Shown: positions 9,038 through 18,715, numbered from the stretch's first letter. The stretch is 64,000 bases of DNA from Methanobacteriota archaeon (GCA_002722735.1 PBMR01000014.1:1-64000), one strand, 5' to 3'. The notes: generated by a model not told the origin, from the letters alone. Made by a program: numbers and translations.

Positions 9038-10729
9038 ATGGAATCGGGGCAAGACGCCTCCTACGATGGGGCCGATGCGACGAGATCCAGAGCGTACAGG
9101 GTCCTGACATTGAGTACGGCCGCCTTCACAGTCAATTTTGCCTGCTGGATGATGTATGGGGTGCTCATCACCTTCCTCGTTGTCAATCAGCTCTACGACT
9201 GGGACAAATCACAGACTGGCTGGCTCATCGGCATCCCCGTCCTCACCGGAGCGTTGCTCCGCCTCCCTGCCGGGGTGCTTACTGACATGTACGGTGGACG
9301 CAAGGTGTTCACCGCGGTGATGCTAGTCTCCTCCATCCCCATGTTCCTCGTCAGTCAGGCGGATTCATTCTATGCCTTCCTCTTCGCCGGGCTTGGCTTC
9401 GGCCTCTCGGGTGCTAGTTTCGCTGTAGGCATCGCCTACACGTCCGTCTGGTTCGACAAGGAGCAGCAGGGAATCGCTCTAGGGATCTTTGGAGCAGGCA
9501 ATGCCGGTGCGGCACTAACCGCCGTATTCGCGCCGATAATGCTCCTCAGGCTGACCAATGATGGCACTGACCTCGAGGGGTGGCGCACCCTGCCGCAGAT
9601 CTACGCAGCCTTGCTAGTGGCGATGGCCGTGCTGTTTTGGCTGCTCACCTTCGAGCGCAAGGTGCACGAGAGCGAGAGCCTGACTCTGCGAGAGCGACTA
9701 GAGCCAATACGGGATGTGCGAGTTTGGCGCTTCGGCTTCTACTACTTCCTGGTCTTCGGTGGCTTCGTGGCACTGGCACAATGGCTTGTTCCTTACTACG
9801 TGAACGTCTACACTGTCAGCATCGCTACTGCCGGCATGCTCACCGCCGTGTTCAGCTTCCCATCTGGGGTCATTCGCGCACTGGGGGGTTGGATGTCTGA
9901 CTACTGGGGCGCACGCAGGGTGATGTACTGGGTACTATTCACTTGCTTGGTCTCATCCCTGCTGCTACTACCCCCCAAGATGGAAGTGATTTCCCCGGGC
10001 GAGGGAGTGATGGCCATCCGCGACGGCATCGTAACAAATGTCGACGAAGCGAACTTCACCATCACCGTTGACGGCGACACGGTCTACAGGTACGATGGAC
10101 TCATCGTGTCGGACGACGATGGGGCGGAAAACAATGAATGGAACCTGCTGCCGGTAATCGAGAGATGGCAGGAACCGTCAGTCGAGGAGGGCCAGCAGGT
10201 CGTACGCAAGCAGCTGCTGGCCAAAGGAGTTTCACACATCACTTTCGAGGCGAACATTGGGGTGTTCACTCTCCTGGTTTTCATTCTCGGTATCGCAATG
10301 GGGATTGGCAAGGCGGCGGTGTACAAGCACATCCCGGTATACTACCCGAAGGACGTCGGCGTGGTCGGGGGCCTAGTCGGCGTGATAGGGGGGCTGGGCG
10401 GTTTCGTCTGTCCTGTCATCTTCGGATACCTGCTAGAGTGGACCGGGCTGTGGACTTCCACCTGGGGTTTCTTTGCCCTAATCTCCACTGCCTGCCTGTT
10501 CTGGATGCACCATACCATTCAGCGCATGACCCATGCCCGCGCCCCCCTTATTGCTCAGATGATTGAGGATCCGGACCTATTCGTAAAACTCGACACAAAC
10601 GGTGACGGGGAAATTTCGGATGAGGAATGGGATGAGTACAGGGTATACCGTGACGAAATCAAGGCAGAACAGGGGGTAGCCGACTCTGGCGGTGGAGAAG
10701 AATGTGCGAATCCCAATTTGTCAGATTAG
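9038..10729 (+). CDS. narK: NarK-type MFS nitrate/nitrite transporter with soluble insertion and C-terminal EF-hand-like motif
   Basis: MFS/NarK motifs (FAGLGFGLSGASFAVGIAYTSVWF, GNAGAALTAVFAP, GMGKAAVYKHIPVYYP-like segment); C-terminal DTNGDGEISDEE. Confidence 0.88.
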   Translation: MESGQDASYDGADATRSRAYRVLTLSTAAFTVNFACWMMYGVLITFLVVNQLYDWDKSQTGWLIGIPVLTGALLRLPAGVLTDMYGGRKVFTAVMLVSSIPMFLVSQADSFYAFLFAGLGFGLSGASFAVGIAYTSVWFDKEQQGIALGIFGAGNAGAALTAVFAPIMLLRLTNDGTDLEGWRTLPQIYAALLVAMAVLFWLLTFERKVHESESLTLRERLEPIRDVRVWRFGFYYFLVFGGFVALAQWLVPYYVNVYTVSIATAGMLTAVFSFPSGVIRALGGWMSDYWGARRVMYWVLFTCLVSSLLLLPPKMEVISPGEGVMAIRDGIVTNVDEANFTITVDGDTVYRYDGLIVSDDDGAENNEWNLLPVIERWQEPSVEEGQQVVRKQLLAKGVSHITFEANIGVFTLLVFILGIAMGIGKAAVYKHIPVYYPKDVGVVGGLVGVIGGLGGFVCPVIFGYLLEWTGLWTSTWGFFALISTACLFWMHHTIQRMTHARAPLIAQMIEDPDLFVKLDTNGDGEISDEEWDEYRVYRDEIKAEQGVADSGGGEECANPNLSD

Positions 10730-10738
10730 TGGAACTGA

Positions 10739-12424
10739 GTGAGAAGTGGTAAATTGACAGAAGAGAATGATGGCGAAGATATTGATGCGAGACCCCCCTC
10801 GATGGGATCTAGGGATCCGGGAGCGGGGGTGCAGTTCGATTTCTGGGACCCGGAGGATGAGGGGTTCTGGGAGGAGTCGGGCAAGAGGCTGGCGAACCGA
10901 AACCTGTGGATATCGATTCCCAACCTGTTTCTCGGCTTCGCCATATGGATGGTCTGGGGCGTGATAGTCACCAAGATACAGGGGATTCATGACCTTCATC
11001 CGGATCTCTATTCATTCAGCGAATGGGGAGGGGGGCTGACTGGAGACGAGTACAAGGCCCTGCTGTACACCCTAGCCGCCTTGCCCGGATTGGCTGGCGC
11101 GACCTTCCGCATCCCAAACTCCTTCATGATATCCATCTCTGGCGGCCGCAACGTCATCGCCGCCACCACGCTGCTACTGCTGCTGCCGATGGTCGGAGCG
11201 GGAATCGCCCTTCAGGACCCGGATGTAGCCTTTCTTACCTTGCTGACCTACGCAGTGATGTCTGGCGTTGGTGGGGGGGCCTTCGCCTCCTCGATGTCCA
11301 ACATCTCCTTCTTCTTCCCACGCAAGATGCAGGGCCTGACACTGGGCCTCAATGCCGGACTCGGAAATCTTGGGGTCAGCGCGATGCAGTTCTCAGTCCC
11401 GATCGTGATGGGTTTCGCTCTGTTCGGGGGCATGTCAGGCTCTGCGATTGGTGGCTACTATGTGGCTGACGCAGCGCTGCTTTGGGTGCCGTTCTGCGCC
11501 TTCTTCATGATTGCAGCGTGGTTGTGGATGAATAACATGCCAGAGCATGACGTCGCCAACACGACGGACTCGCTGAAGAAGTACATCTGGCTAGAGGGGA
11601 TCGGCTACATCGCCGCTGGAATAGGCGTCTCGGTGCTGGTTGCGTCACGGAACAGTGAGGCTTTCGACTCGCCCTTGATGGGCATCGTCCGCATCTTCGT
11701 GATGGTGGCATTGGCAGTGGCGCTCACGCTCTGCCTGATGCGCTATGCCACCCCCGCTCCGGTCAAGGAGAGTCTTCTGGATCAGTGGAGGATCTTCGGC
11801 GAGAAGCACAACTGGCTGATGACCTGGCTCTACCTCATGACCTTTGGTTCATTCATCGGCTTCTCCGCGGTCTTTCCCAAACTCATCCTCGATGTCTTCG
11901 GGTACCTGCCGGATGGAAGTATCAACCCATGGTACGACGATCATGCTCTGACCTATGCATTCCTCGGACCACTGGTGGGTGCGCTCATTCGTCCTGTGGG
12001 GGGATGGATGGGTGACAAGTGGGGAGGTGCGAGGGTGACTCACTGGGACACCATCGTGATGATCTTCGCCACAATCGGGGTCGGGCTCATCATCGTCGAG
12101 GCGAAGGCATCACAGACCCCGGAGGACTTCTTCCTCCCATTCATGGCCCTGTTCATCATCCTGTTCACCACCACTGGAATTGGCAACGGCTCGACCTTCC
12201 GAATGATTGCCGTCATCTTCCCCCGTGAGCAGGCTGGCCCAGTGCTCGGATGGACCTCGGCGATTGCGGCATATGGGGCCTTCATCATCCCGTCAGTGTT
12301 CGCAGTCTCAATCGCTGCCAAAGTGCCCGAGTACGCAATGTATGGATTTGCCACTTACTATGTCTCCTGTCTCGGAGTCAACTGGTGGTACTACGCTCGC
12401 AAGGATGCTGAGATGCCCTGCTGA
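10739..12424 (+). CDS. narK: Second NarK-type MFS nitrate/nitrite transporter
   Basis: LPGLAGATFRIPNSFMISISGGRNV, MSGVGGGAFASSMSNISFFFPRKMQGLTLGLNAGLGNLGVS, GIGNGSTFRMIAVIFPREQ are NarK-family hallmarks; GTG start. Confidence 0.9.
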   Translation: MRSGKLTEENDGEDIDARPPSMGSRDPGAGVQFDFWDPEDEGFWEESGKRLANRNLWISIPNLFLGFAIWMVWGVIVTKIQGIHDLHPDLYSFSEWGGGLTGDEYKALLYTLAALPGLAGATFRIPNSFMISISGGRNVIAATTLLLLLPMVGAGIALQDPDVAFLTLLTYAVMSGVGGGAFASSMSNISFFFPRKMQGLTLGLNAGLGNLGVSAMQFSVPIVMGFALFGGMSGSAIGGYYVADAALLWVPFCAFFMIAAWLWMNNMPEHDVANTTDSLKKYIWLEGIGYIAAGIGVSVLVASRNSEAFDSPLMGIVRIFVMVALAVALTLCLMRYATPAPVKESLLDQWRIFGEKHNWLMTWLYLMTFGSFIGFSAVFPKLILDVFGYLPDGSINPWYDDHALTYAFLGPLVGALIRPVGGWMGDKWGGARVTHWDTIVMIFATIGVGLIIVEAKASQTPEDFFLPFMALFIILFTTTGIGNGSTFRMIAVIFPREQAGPVLGWTSAIAAYGAFIIPSVFAVSIAAKVPEYAMYGFATYYVSCLGVNWWYYARKDAEMPC

Positions 12425-12450
12425 CGTACCACTTCAAGAGGACGAGTCGG

Positions 12451-12954
12451 ATGGGAATCAATATGTCCGTTGAGGGGGATCACGGCCTGCACGATTTTTT
12501 CACGCAGGACCATCGTCGTCTGGACAGCCTGTTCAACCAATTCAAGGAAGGCGACCCCCCCTCCGACATCGACGTACTCCACGAGTTTGCAAGGGGGCTA
12601 ATCCAGCACATCATATGGGAGGAGGAGTTTCTCTTTCCAGTCTTTGAGGAGGTTACCGGGATGGTTACGGAGGGCCCCATAGCCCTCATGCGCCAAGACC
12701 ATCATACCATCCAGGAACTGCTCTACGAGCTGTTGATGCAGACTAGGTCGGGAAAGGTGGACCCCACCCTCCCCCTCCGTCTGGAGGGTCTGCTGCTCCA
12801 GCACAATCTAGCCGAGGAGAACGTGCTGTACGAAGCCGTAGAGAGCATGATTGCGCCGGAGAGCCGGGTTGAGCTGCTTCAGATCCTGTCCGAAGAGCCC
12901 GAGTTGGATCTCGAGAGATGGATTGAGGGAGTCACCGAGATAGCGCACGACTAG
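12451..12954 (+). CDS. Hemerythrin-like (HHE cation-binding) protein
   Basis: HDFFTQDHRRLDSLF, HIIWEEEFLFPVFE, MRQDHHTIQELL, HNLAEENVLYEA: di-iron hemerythrin ligand pattern. Confidence 0.85.
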   Translation: MGINMSVEGDHGLHDFFTQDHRRLDSLFNQFKEGDPPSDIDVLHEFARGLIQHIIWEEEFLFPVFEEVTGMVTEGPIALMRQDHHTIQELLYELLMQTRSGKVDPTLPLRLEGLLLQHNLAEENVLYEAVESMIAPESRVELLQILSEEPELDLERWIEGVTEIAHD

Positions 12955-13029
12955 CGGTCGAGCCTGACGGGGATGCCCCCTGCCCGACTCATAGACCGGC
13001 TTCACACGACTCCAAAATCCCTCAGGCCG

Positions 13030-13464
13030 CTAGTTGATCTTGTGGCCGGTGGTCTTGTCAACGCCCTCGGGAATGGGGCCCTCTTGACTGTCGCCGGTTG
13101 ACAAGGTTCCAGTCGGCTCGAACATCAGAATGGATGCCCCGGGTGAGAAGGGTCTGTGGGAAATTCCCTTGGGAACCACATAGGTATCTCCCTCGAGTAG
13201 TTTCACGATTCGCTCCTCGCCGCCATCATCCCGCATTGCTATGTTGAACTCCCCCTCAAGAACGAGGAAGAACTCGTCAGTGTCCCGATGCGCATGCCAT
13301 ACGTGCTCGCCCTCGACGTGCGCGATGCGAACGTCGTAGTCATTCATCTGCGCGATGATGTGCGGGCTCCAGAGCGCTTCGAATGAGGACAGGGCATCTG
13401 AAAGATTGACCGGCCCCTTCTCCATCGCACCGGGATTCTTCCCACTTGGATAAACACATCCCAA
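13030..13464 (-). CDS. Cupin-domain protein
   Basis: HVWHAHRDTDEFFLVLEGEFNIAM...LLEGDTYVVPKGISHRPFS cupin motifs 1 and 2. Start codon uncertain. Confidence 0.85.
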   Translation of the reverse strand: MGCVYPSGKNPGAMEKGPVNLSDALSSFEALWSPHIIAQMNDYDVRIAHVEGEHVWHAHRDTDEFFLVLEGEFNIAMRDDGGEERIVKLLEGDTYVVPKGISHRPFSPGASILMFEPTGTLSTGDSQEGPIPEGVDKTTGHKIN

Positions 13465-13485
13465 GGGGGGGCAACTCCAAGCCCA

Positions 13486-14793
13486 TCAGGGGTGGTCTGG
13501 GACCTCGTCAGACCAATGTGCCATCTTGTTGACGGTGATGGTGACATTTGTGACCTCTCCTTCCCCCCAGTAGTCCACTGCGATGAAAGTGGGTCTGTTG
13601 TCCATTATCTCCCAGCACTCGATCGACCTCTGTAGGAGGGCCTCATAGTCGTTCACATCAACGGCTCTAATCGAGTCGGGCAGCCCATAGGGATTGGTCA
13701 GCCAGTTGTTCAAGTGCCATACGGGTTGCGAGCCGTCGCCCCTGTAGACGGTGCAATCCATATCCTCGGGATCGTTCTCCGCGTAGTCGGTAGTCCAACT
13801 GAAGACACCGAAGTCATGCAGCCAGGGGAACTCGTCATTCTGCGACTGCTCCCAGAATACCACTAGATCAGTTCCCCCAAGGACCATGTCGCCCAGACTG
13901 GGCCACGGGTCCCCCGGCGTGTGTGTGTAAATCCTCCTCGACATACCAGTCTCGTTGAACAGGTGGCTAAGATGGGGTGCGGGCACGTAGTTTTCGATCA
14001 GGAGGGTCACAACATCTCCGCTGCTGTTGTTCATCAACGAGTCAAGCAGCCTGAGCCAATCGAACGCATCGACTATTCCGAATTGGCACGGGTGGAAGAA
14101 CTGGCCGGTTGAATGGCAGAATCTTACGTCTTCAGCCGTGGTGTTATCATACGTGCGATGATGCGAGTCAACCATGAATGCCCTGATGCCGCCTTCCCAT
14201 TGACTCTGTAGCCCGGTGTAGTGATTTACCCCGATAAGGAACTGGTCTTCCATCGTTGAGTAGGCATTGTGAGTCTCTGCGAAAGTGAAGTCGTCAAATG
14301 TCCTGAGGCAGTACACTGCCTGCCCATGACAGGTCATTTGGTCATTAGCGTCCATGGGATTGAACCCCCTGTCAGCTTCCCAGTCGTTAGGGAGCCCGTC
14401 GCCGTCAGCATCATCGTCCAGAGGATCGCAAACCCCGTCATCATCCACATCCCCGGGAATTGATGCTGGTTCTAGAGAGCCGGTCCCGCACTCAGACTCC
14501 TCAGCATCGCCCCACCCGTCTCCGTCGTCGTCTCCGTCCAAGAAATCGCAGTCAGAGTCCCCATCCAGATCCGATGGGAATGAGCTAGAGTTGTCATGAG
14601 CAGTGCTGCAGTTCTCTTCGACTGTATTGTTCCAGCCATCCCCATCAAGGTCACTGTCGATGGAGTCCTCTATCCCGTCACCATCCATGTCCGGAGGCGG
14701 CTGGGAAAGGCAACCGGACAATACCATGCAGATTGAGACAACGACTGCCCCCAAGCGAGTACCCATCGGATTCGAAGTTGGACACGTGCTCAT
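13486..14793 (-). CDS. Secreted lipoprotein: thrombospondin type 3-like Asp-rich repeats plus PI-PLC-like phosphodiesterase domain
   Basis: Lipobox-like LSGC; DMDGDGIEDSIDSDLDGDGW...DDDGDGWGDAEESECGTG repeats; FAETHNAYSTMEDQFLIGVNHYTGLQSQWEGGIRAFMVDSHH. Confidence 0.7.
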   Translation of the reverse strand: MSTCPTSNPMGTRLGAVVVSICMVLSGCLSQPPPDMDGDGIEDSIDSDLDGDGWNNTVEENCSTAHDNSSSFPSDLDGDSDCDFLDGDDDGDGWGDAEESECGTGSLEPASIPGDVDDDGVCDPLDDDADGDGLPNDWEADRGFNPMDANDQMTCHGQAVYCLRTFDDFTFAETHNAYSTMEDQFLIGVNHYTGLQSQWEGGIRAFMVDSHHRTYDNTTAEDVRFCHSTGQFFHPCQFGIVDAFDWLRLLDSLMNNSSGDVVTLLIENYVPAPHLSHLFNETGMSRRIYTHTPGDPWPSLGDMVLGGTDLVVFWEQSQNDEFPWLHDFGVFSWTTDYAENDPEDMDCTVYRGDGSQPVWHLNNWLTNPYGLPDSIRAVDVNDYEALLQRSIECWEIMDNRPTFIAVDYWGEGEVTNVTITVNKMAHWSDEVPDHP

Positions 14794-14830
14794 GAAGCAA
14801 TCGTTCCCATAACGTCCATTCGATCAAATC

Positions 14831-15727
14831 CTAGTCCATGACCGATTCGTGGTGGTTCGGAACGAAAGTCTGTTCATTCATTGGCGGTCTGACGTAACCT
14901 CTGGCTCGCTTGCGCTCGGGCAGCTTGATTGGCGGTGGTGTCAGGTCCTCGTGGGGGATCATCGACAGGAAGTGGCTGATGCAGTTGAGGTGGGCGTGGC
15001 GCTTGATTTCCGAGTTGACCACATACCAGGGGGCCTGCTTGGTGTCGGTGTGAGCGAACATCTTGTCCTTCGCTTCCGAGTAGTCCTCCCACCGGGTCAG
15101 AGACTCGAGGTCCATCGGGCTCAACTTCCAGCGCTTGTGAGGCTCGTCCAGCCTAGCCTTGAACCTCTTGAGCTGCTCGTCGTCTGAAACCGAGAACCAG
15201 TACTTGAGGAGGATCGTGCCCGATCTGATAAGCATCCTCTCGAAATTCGGGCAGGAACGAAGGAAGTCCTGATACTCATCATCGTTGCAGAAGCCCATCA
15301 CGCGCTCCACTCCAGAGCGGTTATACCAGCTTCGGTCGAACAGCACGATCTCTCCGGCCGCCGGCAAGTGGTTGACGTAGCGCTGGAAGTACCATTCGGT
15401 CTTCTGCCTGTCAGTTGGTGCTGGTAGCGCGGCGACCCGTACCACACGCGGGTTCAGGTATTGGGTGATGCGCTTGATCACGCCCCCCTTTCCCGCTGCA
15501 TCGCGGCCCTCGAAGATCACGACGACCTTGAGGCCCTCAGACTTGACCCACTCCTGCAGTTTGATCAGGTCTAGTTGGAGCCTGAAGAGCTCCTCGTTGT
15601 ACTTCTTCTTGCCTATCCTCTCCACTTCCTTGCCCTTATCGTCGCCCATGGTTACCGTCCCCCGATTGCCGGCAGCGACAAAAGGACTGCGGTCGGAGAC
15701 TAGGCGTTTTCTGACGACCCCGACCAT
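14831..15727 (-). CDS. ppk2: Polyphosphate kinase 2 family protein
   Basis: VVIFEGRDAAGKGGVIKRITQYLNPRVVRVAALPAPTDRQKTEWYFQRYVNHLPAAGEIVLFDRSWYNRSGVERVMGFC. Confidence 0.95.
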   Translation of the reverse strand: MVGVVRKRLVSDRSPFVAAGNRGTVTMGDDKGKEVERIGKKKYNEELFRLQLDLIKLQEWVKSEGLKVVVIFEGRDAAGKGGVIKRITQYLNPRVVRVAALPAPTDRQKTEWYFQRYVNHLPAAGEIVLFDRSWYNRSGVERVMGFCNDDEYQDFLRSCPNFERMLIRSGTILLKYWFSVSDDEQLKRFKARLDEPHKRWKLSPMDLESLTRWEDYSEAKDKMFAHTDTKQAPWYVVNSEIKRHAHLNCISHFLSMIPHEDLTPPPIKLPERKRARGYVRPPMNEQTFVPNHHESVMD

Positions 15728-15733
15728 CCACGC

Positions 15734-16444
15734 TTAGAGTTCTGAGACTAGGTCGTCCAAAGCGGTTCGCGGGTCTTCTGCCTTGGTGACTCCGCTAGCG
15801 AGCAGAACCCCCGAGGTGCCCAGTTCGATTGCCTTGGCGACATCGCCCCCTGTCTTCACACCGGCCCCGCACAGGACTCCAACGTTCGCAGAGACCTCCC
15901 TGACAGCCGCTGCAGTGCCGCTGACAATGACCGGGTCCGCGCTCGTGACCGAGACATCCCCACCAATCAGTTCGGGGGGCTCGACAGCAACGAAGGTCGG
16001 CTCGAGTGCGGCCAATGCTCTCGCCTCATCGACATCGGCGGCGCAAGCGCACACGCAGAACCCCTCGGGGACCTGCTCGAGCAGAGCGGCCACGTGCTCG
16101 AGGCTGATCTTGTGCTCGGCGTGGTTGATCAGGGTGCCAGAGGCACCGCGCTCGATGGCCGTGGCTGGGTGGGCCCAACCCGTGTTCGAGCCGAACTGAA
16201 TTGGGTCGAGGTGCTGGCACCAGACCTCCAGCCCCGGGGCTGCGGCGACGACTGCAGAGAGGTCAAGGGCGGAAACAGCCGCCACCAAGCGCGCATCGGT
16301 TTCGATGCTGACCATGACTCGGGCCAGTTCTTCGGCAGACGCGCCGTGGGCGGTCTGGTAGGTCTTGAAGTTCACAACGACGATGCAGTCGCTCACGATA
16401 CCGCGAGCAGCGAGGCCTCTTTGACCGTGCCGGGGATTAGTCAA
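15734..16444 (-). CDS. tpiA: Triosephosphate isomerase, archaeal type
   Basis: VVNFKTYQTAHG, WCQHLDPIQFGSNTGWAHP, GTLINHAEHK, VAVEPPELIGG, VLCGAGVKTGGDV. Real start may be the GTG giving VSDCIVVVNFKTYQ. Confidence 0.92.
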   Translation of the reverse strand: MTNPRHGQRGLAARGIVSDCIVVVNFKTYQTAHGASAEELARVMVSIETDARLVAAVSALDLSAVVAAAPGLEVWCQHLDPIQFGSNTGWAHPATAIERGASGTLINHAEHKISLEHVAALLEQVPEGFCVCACAADVDEARALAALEPTFVAVEPPELIGGDVSVTSADPVIVSGTAAAVREVSANVGVLCGAGVKTGGDVAKAIELGTSGVLLASGVTKAEDPRTALDDLVSEL

Positions 16445-16469
16445 AGACCTATGACGAGTTCATGGGGGT

Positions 16470-17783
16470 GTGACCGGCCCGCCAAAGTGGTCAGAGGAAA
16501 CCCTTCGCCAGCACTACTCCAATGGGCCGGTCATCGAACTGTCGTGGCTGTCCAAGCCCACGAGGCACCAGTTCAGGTGGAGGACGCTAAAGGGACCATG
16601 GGTCACATCTAGGAGACGGATTTCATCCGGCCAATCGCTAGTTAAGGACTTCAAGGGATCAATGCCAAGAGACGTCTTCGTATCGACCTCATCATGGCTT
16701 GATCCCGTCAATCTCCCTCGACTTAAGGATGCCAATAAACCGCCCCCGATTCTTCTAGATCACATGGTTGTGTTCGACATAGACATGCGACCATTCTGCA
16801 TCAGCAGGCTTGACGAGGCAAGGGTGGCAGCGATAAGGCTGAGAGAATGGATTTCTGAGACTACTGACCTAGATCTTCAGCATATTTCCTTCTCAGGGGG
16901 CAAGGGATTCCACCTAATCGCGCGAGACCCAGACAGGTCTGCCTTCTCCGAGCCAGATCCAGTCAGGAGGGAGGAGGCGGTGAGGGAGCAGAGGAGGTCC
17001 CTGCTGGATCGTGCAGTCGAGGCTGGCCACCCAGTAGATCCGGTCGTGACTCCTGACACTCGCAGAATCATCAGGCTTCCCGGCACACTTCACGGCTCCA
17101 CTGGATGGGCTTGCACCATCTTGGAAGACGGACTGATCGAGAAACCAGTGAAGGACTGGATTGGTGGAATCACCAGACATAATTTGGCAGTCAGTATGCC
17201 GAAGAGGCCACCAATCCAACTCCCCAATTTTAGGATTAGGATGCGCCCGAAGGTCATGCTCGAGGTGAGGAAGGAAGAGGGAGAGGGGTATCTCAGCCTA
17301 GAGGTCAGCAGCCATGTCAAGGGAACCAGAGACCGATCTGCTGTGATTGCATGGCTCCCGGAGAGATGGGGGGATCCCAGAGAGGCAGTCGATAGGGCAC
17401 AGGAGGTGTTTGACTCGATGGATCTGGGTCCTGTTGCTTACATGTACGATGGAAACGGGGTCCTTGCCATAGTCCCCCGTGCCATCCCCAGAGACTTCCT
17501 GCTGAGTAGGTTGAGAAAGGCAGGATTGAGGAAGTTCGAGCACGAGACGAGGAGATTTGACCACTCATGGGCCAGAATCTCCGGCAGGATGCAAAACGGT
17601 GATTGGCAGAGCAATCTAGAGCCTATCACGGTTCTCGGGCATGAGGCCAGCAACCGCTGCTCTCATCCATGGTCGGCCCCACACCTCGAGCTCTGCAAGC
17701 GAATAGGGTTGCCAATCAGACCAATGGAAGGAGACGTCTCAGGGAGCATGGAACCCTCGATCAGGGTGGCTATCCGGCGCTGA
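16470..17783 (+). CDS. priS: DNA primase small (catalytic) subunit, archaeal/eukaryotic type
   Basis: VVFDIDMRPF (DxD), HISFSGGKGFHLIARD (SxH motif), VTPDTRRIIRLPGTLHGSTGW. Confidence 0.85.
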   Translation: MTGPPKWSEETLRQHYSNGPVIELSWLSKPTRHQFRWRTLKGPWVTSRRRISSGQSLVKDFKGSMPRDVFVSTSSWLDPVNLPRLKDANKPPPILLDHMVVFDIDMRPFCISRLDEARVAAIRLREWISETTDLDLQHISFSGGKGFHLIARDPDRSAFSEPDPVRREEAVREQRRSLLDRAVEAGHPVDPVVTPDTRRIIRLPGTLHGSTGWACTILEDGLIEKPVKDWIGGITRHNLAVSMPKRPPIQLPNFRIRMRPKVMLEVRKEEGEGYLSLEVSSHVKGTRDRSAVIAWLPERWGDPREAVDRAQEVFDSMDLGPVAYMYDGNGVLAIVPRAIPRDFLLSRLRKAGLRKFEHETRRFDHSWARISGRMQNGDWQSNLEPITVLGHEASNRCSHPWSAPHLELCKRIGLPIRPMEGDVSGSMEPSIRVAIRR

Positions 17784-17882
17784 GTTTATCTCCCCCCTGC
17801 CAAATTACCGCATGTCCCAGAGAAGGAGCCCGCGAGGGCGATGACTGTTTGGCTACGCCAATTGACTCTACTTACCTCACCA

Positions 17883-17909
17883 GCCTCGGCGCCGGGACAG
17901 CGCCGAGGC
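17883..17909 (+). terminator. Strong intergenic hairpin (10-bp perfect stem, 7-nt loop)
   Basis: GCCTCGGCGC-cgggaca-GCGCCGAGGC between priS stop (17783) and the CDS at 17920. Function not established; strand assignment is nominal. Confidence 0.5.
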
Positions 17910-17919
17910 CAACACCCTA

Positions 17920-18714
17920 GTGGTAATCGTGTCCGAAATTGAGATTGCATTCTACTGCTGTGCGGGGATACTATGGGCACTCAGTGGGGAGGGAGGCCCA
18001 GAACTGCAGGCCATCACTATAATTGGACTCATCATATTCTTCTGGATGATGGTTTCTGGCTCCAACGACGCCACAGGCTCTCGTTCCACTTACGCCAAGA
18101 AGTTCGGAATCTCCCCTAGTCGAATCCGCGGTTATGACGTATTAATCGACTACATACAATTCCACTCTTCTGGAGACGAATCCCCAATCACCTCAATCGA
18201 GGAAGGGATCTCGAGGTTCGAGAAGATAAAGGAGAATGAACCCCTTCTAGCCTCAGATGCGAAGAATTTCTTCTCCAGCCCCTATGTAATCGCGACTATC
18301 GGTTTGGGAGGGGACACTGTTGAATCGGACGGCGGAGGCAATGATCCGGCCATGACAGTGGGAGGGGCCTGTACAATTGCTGGGTGTCCAGAGAGCGTGA
18401 TGTTCAACAGCAATGTCTGCTACAAGCATCGCGACCTTCCGGACCATTCAGAGAAAATCGGAGATGACTGGTGGGAGGAGGGATATTCTGCCGATGAGGG
18501 AGTAGTAAGTGACGCTAGTTCCAAGACGGTCGTTGAGATGGAGTCCGCACCCACTCCCTCGACGAAAGAGATGGGTTCGGAGGATACCTGCGGAGAAGCG
18601 GGGTGCTCCACTCCTGTGAATGCCTTCGACTTCAGGTGCTTCACGTGCCGGAAGAGGTTCTGCCAGGCACATGGGGGCAAGGGAGTGGATTGCCAGGAAT
18701 GCTCTGGCAAGTGA
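17920..18714 (+). CDS. Membrane protein with C-terminal AN1-like / Cys-His zinc-binding segments
   Basis: N-terminal hydrophobic segments (AFYCCAGILWALSG, ITIIGLIIFFWMMVS); CTIAGCPESVMFNSNVCYKH and CGEAGCSTPVNAFDFRCFTCRKRFCQAHGGKGVDCQEC. Confidence 0.6.
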   Translation: MVIVSEIEIAFYCCAGILWALSGEGGPELQAITIIGLIIFFWMMVSGSNDATGSRSTYAKKFGISPSRIRGYDVLIDYIQFHSSGDESPITSIEEGISRFEKIKENEPLLASDAKNFFSSPYVIATIGLGGDTVESDGGGNDPAMTVGGACTIAGCPESVMFNSNVCYKHRDLPDHSEKIGDDWWEEGYSADEGVVSDASSKTVVEMESAPTPSTKEMGSEDTCGEAGCSTPVNAFDFRCFTCRKRFCQAHGGKGVDCQECSGK

Positions 18715-18715
18715 C

